From NCBI GenBank assembly GCA_016714025.1, contig JADJOB010000002.1:1141001-1205000 (forward strand): a stretch of 64,000 nucleotides of DNA. Direction: 5' to 3'. The notes below the pieces were generated by a model, which was given only the letters and a program-made list of their open reading frames with translations, had not been told where the DNA came from and did no database searches. This DNA is from Saprospiraceae bacterium (GTDB lineage: Bacteria > Bacteroidota > Bacteroidia > Chitinophagales > Saprospiraceae). The stretch's first letter is position 1; each line of letters starts with the position of its first letter. Positions 19,993-27,429 of this stretch are shown here, piece after piece. The translations under genes and the position numbers were made by a program.

Positions 19993-20077
19993 AATTGTAA
20001 ATTAAACTTTACATTATATAAAGCATACTTTACAATTTTGTTGTTTTAATATTGTTTATTTGTAAAATATTAACAAA

Positions 20078-21124
20078 TTATGCTTCCTGATTAGCCAACT
20101 GTCCGCAAGCCGCATCGATGTCTTTTCCCCGGCTTCTTCTAACGGTAATCATGATGCCGTGTTTACGTACTTCCTGTGCAAATCGATTGATTTGGTCTTC
20201 TGAAGATTTAATAAAATCCATTCCCGGCACGGTATTGTATTCAATGATATTGACTCTTACAGGAAATTGACTGCACAATCGTATCAGGTTTTTAGCATCC
20301 GAAATCTGATCATTAAAATTTTCAAAAGCAATGTATTCGTAACTGATTCGGTTACCGGTTTTTTTATAAAAGTATTTCAAGGATTCAATCAGACTGGCCA
20401 GATTATTTGTTTCATTGATGGCCATCATTTTATTTCGTTTCACATCATCTCCTGCATGTAAAGAAAGTGCTAGATTAACTTTCAAGCCATCGTCAGCCAG
20501 TTTTTTAATCATCTTAGAAATACCTGCTGTAGATAAGGTAATCCGTTTGGCAGACAACATTGGCCCATTCGAAGAAGTCAGTCTTTCAATACTCTGTATT
20601 ACATTTTTATAATTGAGCAGCGGCTCACCCATACCCATGTAGACTATATTACTAAGGGGTTTCCCATAAATTTCCAAACATTTTTTATTGACTAAAACAT
20701 ATTGGTCAAAAATTTCTGAAGCGCTTAATTGTCGCAGCAAACCCATTTGACCCGTTGCACAAAACGCACAGGATAAACTACATCCCGCTTGTGATGAAAC
20801 ACAGACTGTAAATCGGTTTTCTTCTGGAACGGGGATTAAAACCGATTCAATAAATGGTCCGTCAAATAATTTAAAACGAAATTTGATGGTTCCATCCAAA
20901 CTAGTTTGAATTTTACTTTCGGTAAGTGAAGGAATAAAATAATGCTCGTTGAGATAGCTTCTTTGGACTTTGGATAAATTGCTCATAGCTTCAATGTCCC
21001 GGATCGCATGTTTCCAAAGCCATTCATCCAATTGTTTTAATCGGTATTTTTCCCAACCCTGCTGAAGTAAATTTTCAAATAATTTTTCTTTAGGGCCATT
21101 TAATAAATCAATTTTATCAAGCAT
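20078..21124 (-). CDS. rlmN: Dual-specificity 23S rRNA A2503 / tRNA A37 C2-methyltransferase RlmN
   Basis: A radical-SAM methyltransferase that adds a methyl group to C2 of adenosine 2503 in 23S rRNA and, in many bacteria, to A37 of some tRNAs. It has the N-terminal domain typical of RlmN (KYRLKQLDEWLWKHAI), the radical-SAM cluster motif CxxxCxxC in CSLSCAFCATGQMG (Cys115, 119, 122 from the ATG), YMGMGEPLLNYKNV, and the C-terminal VTVRRSRGKDIDAACGQL with the mechanistic Cys. I chose the ATG at 21124 (348 residues); a GTG at 21142 would add six residues. It is divergent from the DUF3089 lipoprotein gene. Confidence 0.95.
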   Translation of the reverse strand: MLDKIDLLNGPKEKLFENLLQQGWEKYRLKQLDEWLWKHAIRDIEAMSNLSKVQRSYLNEHYFIPSLTESKIQTSLDGTIKFRFKLFDGPFIESVLIPVPEENRFTVCVSSQAGCSLSCAFCATGQMGLLRQLSASEIFDQYVLVNKKCLEIYGKPLSNIVYMGMGEPLLNYKNVIQSIERLTSSNGPMLSAKRITLSTAGISKMIKKLADDGLKVNLALSLHAGDDVKRNKMMAINETNNLASLIESLKYFYKKTGNRISYEYIAFENFNDQISDAKNLIRLCSQFPVRVNIIEYNTVPGMDFIKSSEDQINRFAQEVRKHGIMITVRRSRGKDIDAACGQLANQEA

Positions 21125-21209
21125 CGTCCACAAAAATAACACAGAGAATCTGGCAATTTTGAAAACAATATGCTAATTCAGATCGTATATACTAAGTTAT
21201 CAGTAGCAT

Positions 21210-22235
21210 ATGAAAATTAAAATTGAATACCTCCTTTTCCTTGCTTTGTTTATAATTGGTTGTGGCAGTCTCCGGCCCAAGCAAGCATTTGAGCAAATAC
21301 CCATTCCACCGGCTCCGGATTATTCCAAACCGGAAAACTGGGCGGCATTGCCTCAAAAAGTCGATCCGGCTGATTCAACACCTGAAGGTTTGAGGGACGA
21401 CCAACTCTTCAGTCAGGCCGATGTGTTCTTTTTGCATCCTACCAGTTACCTGGACGGTAAAAAGCACAATACCTGGAATGCTGCTTTGAACGACGAAAAA
21501 ATTAATAATAAAACCGATTTGGGAAGTATTTTATATCAGGCCAGTTTGTTTAACAATGTTGGAAAAATATATGCCCCTCGATACCGTCAGGCACATTTAT
21601 ATGCTTTTTTTTCCAAAGACACAAGCTCTTCAAAAAAAGCATTGGATTTAGCTTATAACGATATAAAACAAGCGTTTGAATATTATCTGGAACATTACAA
21701 TAACGGAAGGCCGATCATACTTGCTGGACACAGCCAGGGAGCCAGACATCTGATTCATTTGATGAAAGATTATTTTGACAATAATATTCTCAGAAGAAAA
21801 TTAGTTGTTTGTTATGCACTAGGATTTCCAATTCCGACCGACTTGTATAAATTTTTAAAGCCCTGCGAAGACTCGAATGAAACAGGATGTATTTGCAGTT
21901 GGAGATCGTATAAAATTGGACACGAACCCAAATTTCTTGAAACTGAAAAAGAATCCATCGTCATAACCAATCCACTGGATTGGACTACACAAAGAGGCGT
22001 TTACTCTGATAAATCAAAAAACAAAGGCTCCGTCATTGACAATATTCAAGCAGCACCAGTCCCAGGATTGTCTGGAGCAGAAATTTACAAAACGATATTA
22101 TGGGTTGATAAACCAAAATTTAAAGGAAGTTTTTTGTATCCGTTTTCAAATTTTCACAGAGGAGATTTCAATATTTTTTACATGAATGTTCGTGAGAATG
22201 TACAACAACGATTAAATGCTTTTTGGAAACAATAA
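21210..22235 (+). CDS. DUF3089 domain-containing lipoprotein (alpha/beta-hydrolase-like)
   Basis: A 341-residue protein with a lipoprotein signal (LALFIIGCGS, lipidated Cys18). It matches the DUF3089 family by ADVFFLHPTSYLDG, IYAPRYRQAHLYAF and a nucleophile-elbow-like LAGHSQGARHLIHLM with Ser175, then CSWRSYKIGHEP. DUF3089 proteins have an alpha/beta-hydrolase fold, and a secreted esterase or lipase role is plausible but not established. It is convergent with the ABC permease gene; the gap between them holds the 39-bp tandem repeat and inverted copies. Confidence 0.85.
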   Translation: MKIKIEYLLFLALFIIGCGSLRPKQAFEQIPIPPAPDYSKPENWAALPQKVDPADSTPEGLRDDQLFSQADVFFLHPTSYLDGKKHNTWNAALNDEKINNKTDLGSILYQASLFNNVGKIYAPRYRQAHLYAFFSKDTSSSKKALDLAYNDIKQAFEYYLEHYNNGRPIILAGHSQGARHLIHLMKDYFDNNILRRKLVVCYALGFPIPTDLYKFLKPCEDSNETGCICSWRSYKIGHEPKFLETEKESIVITNPLDWTTQRGVYSDKSKNKGSVIDNIQAAPVPGLSGAEIYKTILWVDKPKFKGSFLYPFSNFHRGDFNIFYMNVRENVQQRLNAFWKQ

Positions 22236-22317
22236 ATTTAGCTTGTTTTCCTGTTGTTCTGTTAATTAGATCTACTATTAAATACTATTGAAATTTCGAA
22301 TTTAATACCAAATTAAA

Positions 22318-22483
22318 GACGAATTAAGAGGAAACGCCACGAATGCACGAATTAAGGACGAATTAAGAGGAAACGCCACGAATGCACGAATTAAGGACGG
22401 ATTAAGAGGAAACGCCACGAATGCACGAATTAAGGACGAATTAAGAGGAAACGCCACGAATGCACGAATTAAGGACGAATTAA
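22318..22483. repeat. 39-bp tandem repeat, four copies plus a partial copy
   Basis: Units at 22318-22356, 22357-22395, 22396-22434 and 22435-22473 are nearly identical (one A/G difference seen in unit 3), followed by ten more matching bases. Each unit starts GACGAATTAAGAGG and contains CGCCACGAATGCACGAAT. The period is a multiple of 3, which creates a spurious minus-strand reading frame. The array lies between two convergent genes. There are no spacers, so it is not a CRISPR. Confidence 0.95.
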
Positions 22484-22510
22484 TAAATTTTATACTTAGC
22501 ATCTCGCTTC

Positions 22511-22586
22511 TTCAATTCGTATTCCATTCGTGCATTCGTGGCATATCTTCCTTCCTCAATTCGTTCTCCATTCGTGCATTCGTGGC
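22511..22586. repeat. Two inverted copies of the 39-bp repeat core
   Basis: ATTCGTGCATTCGTGGC occurs at about 22526-22542 and again at about 22569-22585. Both are the reverse complement of the core of the upstream 39-bp array, and both are followed upstream by AATTCGT-type words. A transcript from either strand could fold these copies against the array in a long hairpin, which may serve as a bidirectional terminator for the convergent genes. The function is inference. Confidence 0.85.
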
Positions 22587-22721
22587 GATAAAAAATTGAC
22601 ATGACACCTTAATGCACCATTTTCGGTTCGTCTGGACATCTAAATTAAACTTATAGCATTTCATCAGGATGGTATTCCATCCTAAAAGCATGGTAACAAG
22701 CTAACATTAAAACTTTATGAA

Positions 22722-22764
22722 ATTGCAACATTGCAGAATTGCAACATCGCAGAATTGTAGCATT
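22722..22764. repeat. 16-bp tandem repeat (about 2.7 copies)
   Basis: ATTGCAACATTGCAGA, ATTGCAACATCGCAGA and a partial ATTGTAGCATT follow one another just downstream of the permease stop. Related words (ATTGTAGAATTGCAGAATTC) occur in gaps near 33.77 and 42.19 kb, so this is part of a dispersed intergenic word family. The rest of the 22236-22766 gap shows no gene. Confidence 0.8.
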
Positions 22765-22766
22765 AT

Positions 22767-24005
22767 TTACTCGTATCTAAGCGCTTCTACCGGATCCAAT
22801 CCGGCTGCTTTTAATGCAGGATAAATTCCGGATAAGATGCCAACAATCATACAAACTACTAAACCTAAAATAATCCAGGCCCAGGGGATTAAAAAGTCGC
22901 CCCCAATTATGATGGATACAATATTGCCTACCGGAATTCCAAGTAAGATTCCCAGAATACCACCCAATTGGCAAATAATGATGGCTTCGGTTAAAAACTG
23001 ATAAATAATATTTTGACGGGTTGCACCCAGTGCTTTTGCAATACCAATTTCACGGGTGCGCTCTGTTACGGAAACCAACATAATGTTCATAAGTCCTATA
23101 GCAGCACCTAGTAAGGTCATCAATCCAATGGCAATGGCAGCACCGCGAAGTTTGACCGTATTGTCTTTTAAAAACTCAACGATGCCATCGCTTTTGATGA
23201 TTTCAAAATTATTGTCCTGGTATGCTTTTAATTCTCGAATGACACGCAGAATTCCAATGGCCTGCGAAATGATATTATCCATATCCAACTGATTGGAAAC
23301 AGCCACATCCATGTTGTAATTTGAAAAGGCATTGGCATAATTCATTTTTGCACGGAGCAATGGAATAAAAATTCTCCGGTCTGCACCTTCATTCATACTG
23401 GCACCTTTTGATTTTAGTACACCTACGATTTGAAAATGTTGTCCGTTGATCAAAATGGTTTTATTAATCGCCTTTTCTGGGACTTCTTCAAACAGGCGTT
23501 TAACCAGTTCTGCTCCTATAATTGCTTTGGGATTTCCATCTTCCAATTCATGACTGGAAAAATTTCTGCCGCTTTCAATTTCATATCCATTGACCTTAAA
23601 GAAATTTTCATCTATCCCTTTAATTCGCGTTGTTGGATTTGTTTTTTTATCGAGATATTGTGCAACAGCGTTCGAACTTCCATTAAATGAAATGGTCACC
23701 GTCGCGCGATCTGAAAACCGATCTTTAAAATCGGTGACTTGCTGATATGTAAATGGTGGAGATTCTTTGTAATTATTGTTTCGACCATGCCTGCGAAACT
23801 CAGTGGATTTTCTTGAAATATTAAAACTATTGGCACCCAGTGACGAAAAATTACTGCTCATGCTGTATATCATACTGTCGATGGAAGTAAGTATACCCAC
23901 CAGAGCCATGATACCAAGTGCAATAATCACCAGGGTCAAAATAGAACGCAATAAATTGGCGCGAACATTGGACCAGGCTAGTAAAAAAATTTCGAAGTAA
24001 TTCAT
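22767..24005 (-). CDS. ABC transporter permease, MacB/FtsX type
   Basis: A 412-residue permease of the MacB family. The topology is one N-terminal transmembrane helix (about 19-41, RSILTLVIIALGIMALVGIL), a large extracytoplasmic MacB periplasmic core domain (about 45-270, with GRNFSSHELEDGNPKAIIG and INGQHFQIVGVLKSKG), then three C-terminal helices of the FtsX domain (about 285-400; VSVTERTREIGIAKALGA is the coupling region). The C-terminus GIYPALKAAGLDPVEALRYE is the standard end. Such permeases use ATP for mechanotransmission or export of peptides or lipoproteins. No cognate ATPase gene is adjacent in this window. Confidence 0.92.
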   Translation of the reverse strand: MNYFEIFLLAWSNVRANLLRSILTLVIIALGIMALVGILTSIDSMIYSMSSNFSSLGANSFNISRKSTEFRRHGRNNNYKESPPFTYQQVTDFKDRFSDRATVTISFNGSSNAVAQYLDKKTNPTTRIKGIDENFFKVNGYEIESGRNFSSHELEDGNPKAIIGAELVKRLFEEVPEKAINKTILINGQHFQIVGVLKSKGASMNEGADRRIFIPLLRAKMNYANAFSNYNMDVAVSNQLDMDNIISQAIGILRVIRELKAYQDNNFEIIKSDGIVEFLKDNTVKLRGAAIAIGLMTLLGAAIGLMNIMLVSVTERTREIGIAKALGATRQNIIYQFLTEAIIICQLGGILGILLGIPVGNIVSIIIGGDFLIPWAWIILGLVVCMIVGILSGIYPALKAAGLDPVEALRYE

Positions 24006-24084
24006 CCGCTAATCAAAGATACAAGACATGGCCTGGACTTACCAGGATTTCGATCACCGATACATAGCGCTCGACCAAATCGCT

Positions 24085-24894
24085 TTATTGTCCGAGAATT
24101 GCATTTTTAGTTAAAACAGCTAATTCTTCGTGAATTTTGCCATTGCTGGCTAAAATATGGTGTGATTTTAAAATGCCTTCCGGATGGTCTTCAAAATTAG
24201 TAACCTTACCACCAGCTTCCCGAATTAATAAGATACCGGCAGCCATATCCCAGGAATTTAACCGGGTTTCGTAATACCCATCAAACCGGCCACAAGCTGT
24301 GTAAGCCAGATCAATGGCAGCAGATCCCAAACGCCGCACGCCTCTTGATTTATTTAATATGGTAATGAGAATTTGAGCGAGATTGTCCATCCATTTTCGT
24401 TGGTATGGAAAACCGGTGGCAATGACCGCTTCTTCTAATTGCTTAACATCACTTACTTGAATTTTTTTTCCATTGCAATACGCTCCGCCATTCAACCAAC
24501 TGTAGAAACATGCATCTTGCATAATATCATGGACAATGCCAATTAGAATTTCGTCTCCTTTGACTAAAGCGAGGCTGATCGAAAAAATTGGAATTCCTTT
24601 TAAAAAATTGGTAGTCCCATCCAATGGATCAATGATCCATTTTAATTCTCCGGGTGGCAAGGAATCTGTTGTGTTTTCTTCCGTGATGTAATCAGCTTCT
24701 GGAAGCAGCAATCGAAGTTGTGTAACCAGCTTTTTTTCTGTTTCAATATCGACGTAGGATACTAAACTGTGTTTTTCTTTTTCATGGATTTGGTCATCTT
24801 GTACCTGGCCTAATTCCGCTTTAATAAATAAAGCAGCATCTTTGACGATACCCACAGCTTTACAACAAATTTCTTCAATACGTTTGGAATCCAT
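24085..24894 (-). CDS. Inositol monophosphatase family protein
   Basis: A 269-residue Mg2+-dependent phosphatase. It has the metal-binding signatures: the EE at 72-73 in ADYITEENTT; WIIDPLDGTTNFLKGIP with Asp89 and Asp92; and the C-terminal WDMAAGILLIREAGGKV, plus GSAAIDLAYTACGRFDGYYE. It would hydrolyse myo-inositol-1-phosphate or a related sugar phosphate; members called SuhB also influence ribosomal RNA transcription in enterobacteria. Length and motif order are normal. It lies 79 bp from the permease gene and 100 bp from crtB, all on the minus strand. Confidence 0.92.
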   Translation of the reverse strand: MDSKRIEEICCKAVGIVKDAALFIKAELGQVQDDQIHEKEKHSLVSYVDIETEKKLVTQLRLLLPEADYITEENTTDSLPPGELKWIIDPLDGTTNFLKGIPIFSISLALVKGDEILIGIVHDIMQDACFYSWLNGGAYCNGKKIQVSDVKQLEEAVIATGFPYQRKWMDNLAQILITILNKSRGVRRLGSAAIDLAYTACGRFDGYYETRLNSWDMAAGILLIREAGGKVTNFEDHPEGILKSHHILASNGKIHEELAVLTKNAILGQ

Positions 24895-24994
24895 CCTGTA
24901 AAAGTAATTAAGTTTGAGAACTGAAATTAATGAGATCTAAAAAGAATCCAAAATTCTTTATTCCCAACAGATGGATATCAATTTTCGGTCCCGG

Positions 24995-25840
24995 CTAGAA
25001 ATTTAAATTCAATCGAACCTTTACAAAGGATGTACTCAACAGCATCAGTTTCTGAAAATTCGGAATTCGAAATCTTTTATTAAGTAATTGTTCCGGTTTT
25101 GCGTGTTGAATTTTTAAAAACAATCGCCAATAATAAGTGTAGGCTAAATACACACCAAGCCTGACCGGAGTAGGTAAAAGACGAATGCCTTTTAAACCTT
25201 CTTTAAATTCATCTTCAATTTCTTGTTCAATCGCCCGTTTGTCAGAATCACTAAAATTTGGTAATTTTAAATCCGGGAAATAAACGCGTCCCCGCTCTTC
25301 AAAATCCGATTTGATATCTCTTAAGAAATTTATTTTTTGAAATGCAGAACCTAAGCTGCTTGCATAGGTTTTAAGTTTTTCATAGTGTTCCGTGTTGCCA
25401 TTTACAAATATGCATAAACACATCAATCCAACCACTTCCGCTGATCCATAGACATAGGTTTTTAATTCCGCTCTGGAAAAAGTTTTTTTATGCAAATCCA
25501 TTTCCATGCTGTCTAAAAAAGCATCGATTAAATGCATTGGAATTTGGTACTTATTTACAATTTCCTGAAAGCTTTGTAAAATTGGATTTAAACTAATTTG
25601 ATGTTGAATGGCATTTTTAGTTTCTTCCCGAAATTGTTTCAATAAAAAATCCTGATCCGTTTTAAAAAAGGTATCAACAATTTCGTCAGCCAATCTTACA
25701 AATCCATAAATAGCACATATCGGACTTCGATAGGGCTTAGCAAACATCCGGATGCCCAAAGAAAAGGAACTGCTGTATCGATGTGTTATCTCTTTACTGC
25801 AGTGACGACTAAAATCCTGATACATTTGAATTGAACTCAT
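24995..25840 (-). CDS. crtB: Phytoene synthase (squalene/phytoene synthase family)
   Basis: A prenyl condensing enzyme of 281 residues that joins two geranylgeranyl diphosphates to phytoene, the first committed step to carotenoids. Both Mg-diphosphate-binding aspartate motifs are present: DEIVD (52-56, in GFVRLADEIVDTF) and DIKSD (175-179, in INFLRDIKSDFEERGRVYFP). HRYSSSFSLGIRMF near residue 20 is also typical. It overlaps the crtI stop by 4 bp, so the two are translationally coupled. Squalene synthase is the alternative family member; the adjacent desaturase makes phytoene synthase much more likely. Confidence 0.92.
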   Translation of the reverse strand: MSSIQMYQDFSRHCSKEITHRYSSSFSLGIRMFAKPYRSPICAIYGFVRLADEIVDTFFKTDQDFLLKQFREETKNAIQHQISLNPILQSFQEIVNKYQIPMHLIDAFLDSMEMDLHKKTFSRAELKTYVYGSAEVVGLMCLCIFVNGNTEHYEKLKTYASSLGSAFQKINFLRDIKSDFEERGRVYFPDLKLPNFSDSDKRAIEQEIEDEFKEGLKGIRLLPTPVRLGVYLAYTYYWRLFLKIQHAKPEQLLNKRFRIPNFQKLMLLSTSFVKVRLNLNF

Positions 25841-27315
25841 AATTTAAGATCTTTTAGTAATTGTAAGGCACTTATCTGACCTGAAATTAAACAGGGAGGT
25901 AAACCAGGACCCGGATGACTCAGTTGTCCGGCATAATAGAGTCCTTTAACTTTTTTCGAACGAATGCGTGGTTTTAAAACAGCGGTTTGCAACAGGGTAT
26001 TGGATAATCCGTAAGCATTTCCTTTGAAACTATTGTAAGCATTATAAAAATCGGATACGGACATTCGTTCATTTACAACTATATGATCCCTGATAGATTG
26101 TCCGGTGTGTTTTTCGAGATGATCGATTGCAAATGAAAACAAGGCATCTTGTTCGGTTTTGGAATCCTGAAGCCCGGCTGCTAATGGAATTAAAATGAAT
26201 AGATTTTCCATCCCGGTGGGAGCGACGCCATCATCTGTTTTACTTGGAACACAAACATAAAACAAGGGATCCTCCGGCCAGGCTGGATGATCGTAAATGT
26301 TTGCTGCGTGTTGATTAAAATCTGATTTAAAAAATAAATTATGATGTAAGAGTTGATCCAGTTTTTTTGATACACCCAAATAAAATATTAAAGCGGAAGG
26401 AGACATTTTTCTGGTTTCCCAATAGGCATCGGTATATTGGCGGTAGGCCGGATCAATCAATGCAGATTCAGTATGATGATAATCTGCAGCAGATAAAATG
26501 GCATCACAGGATATTGATTGATTTTGAATTTGAAAACCAACCGTTCTTCCTCCTTCGATATTTATTTTTTCGATGGGAGTATTAAAGTGAAACTGTACCC
26601 CTTTCTCCAAAGCTAATTGATACAAAGCTTCAAATAATTTATGCATACCCCCCATAGGATACCAGGTTCCTAATACCAAATCTGCATAATTCATTAAACT
26701 GTACAAAGCTGGTGTATCAGAAGGCTTAGCGCCTAAAAACAACACAGGAAAACACAAAAGCTGCCGTAATCGGTAATCCTTGATATTTTTAAAAATACTT
26801 TTTTCAAATGATTTAAATAATTCAATTTGAAATGCTGCTTTCAACAAGCGCAATTCAAAAAATTCGTGCCAGTGTAAGGATGGTTTTCTTACAAAATCCT
26901 TCATACCGGTTTCATATTTAATTCGGGCCTGTTCTAAGAATTTTCGTAAGAAAATGGAGCTTCCGGGTTCAATGGATTCAAACAAGGCATAGGTTTCTTC
27001 TACCTGTGCAGGAACAACGACTGTTTCGTTTTTAAATAAGATTTGATACGAAGGATCCAGGCGAACCAACTGAAAGTAATCGGCACAGCTTTTCCCAAAC
27101 TCATTAAAAAAATCTTCAAACACATCGGGCATCCAATACCAGCTGGGTCCCATATCAAAAAAGAAACCCTCTTTCTGAAATGCCTGACCTCTTCCTCCAA
27201 AAGAAGCATTCTTTTCATAAACGCTTACCTGCATGCCCTTAGCGGCCAATTGAATAGCAGCTGCCATTCCGGATATACCGGCACCAATTACGGCAATTTT
27301 CTTCGTTTCAGGCAT
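25837..27315 (-). CDS. crtI: Phytoene desaturase family FAD-dependent oxidoreductase
   Basis: A CrtI-type carotenoid desaturase of 492 residues that dehydrogenates phytoene towards lycopene. The N-terminus has the FAD-binding Rossmann motif IAVIGAGISGMAAAIQLAAK with YEKNASFGGRGQAF and FFFDMGPSWYWMPDVFEDFF. The C-terminus has the carotenoid-desaturase signature YYAGQLSHPGPGLPPCLISG. It forms a two-gene operon with crtB (4-bp overlap). No cyclase, ketolase or hydroxylase gene lies within the window, so the final pigment cannot be inferred here. Confidence 0.93.
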   Translation of the reverse strand: MPETKKIAVIGAGISGMAAAIQLAAKGMQVSVYEKNASFGGRGQAFQKEGFFFDMGPSWYWMPDVFEDFFNEFGKSCADYFQLVRLDPSYQILFKNETVVVPAQVEETYALFESIEPGSSIFLRKFLEQARIKYETGMKDFVRKPSLHWHEFFELRLLKAAFQIELFKSFEKSIFKNIKDYRLRQLLCFPVLFLGAKPSDTPALYSLMNYADLVLGTWYPMGGMHKLFEALYQLALEKGVQFHFNTPIEKINIEGGRTVGFQIQNQSISCDAILSAADYHHTESALIDPAYRQYTDAYWETRKMSPSALIFYLGVSKKLDQLLHHNLFFKSDFNQHAANIYDHPAWPEDPLFYVCVPSKTDDGVAPTGMENLFILIPLAAGLQDSKTEQDALFSFAIDHLEKHTGQSIRDHIVVNERMSVSDFYNAYNSFKGNAYGLSNTLLQTAVLKPRIRSKKVKGLYYAGQLSHPGPGLPPCLISGQISALQLLKDLKL

Positions 27316-27377
27316 AACTATTGGTAAACCATAACTTTTGGCATTTTGTTTAAAGTTCTAATAAATAATGTTAAACA

Positions 27378-27409
27378 AAAAAGCCTCTGGGTTTAATCAG
27401 AGGCTTTTT
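27378..27409. terminator. Bidirectional Rho-independent terminator after rpsA
   Basis: AAAAAGCCTCTG (27378-27389) pairs with CAGAGGCTTTTT (27398-27409), giving a 12-bp stem with an 8-nt loop and T-runs on both strands. It lies between the end of rpsA (27430, minus strand) and the start of crtI (27315), so it should insulate carotenoid expression from the strong S1 transcript. Confidence 0.9.
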
Positions 27410-27429
27410 ATTAATATTTCGAATGAATC

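Noticed and set aside
22318..22483. Possible CRISPR array
   Set aside because: The units abut directly with no variable spacers, there are only four, and no cas genes are in the window.
22302..22502. 66-codon minus-strand ORF with 13-residue repeats
   Set aside because: It is produced by the 39-bp tandem repeat, whose period is a multiple of three. No start context or non-repeat protein part is present.
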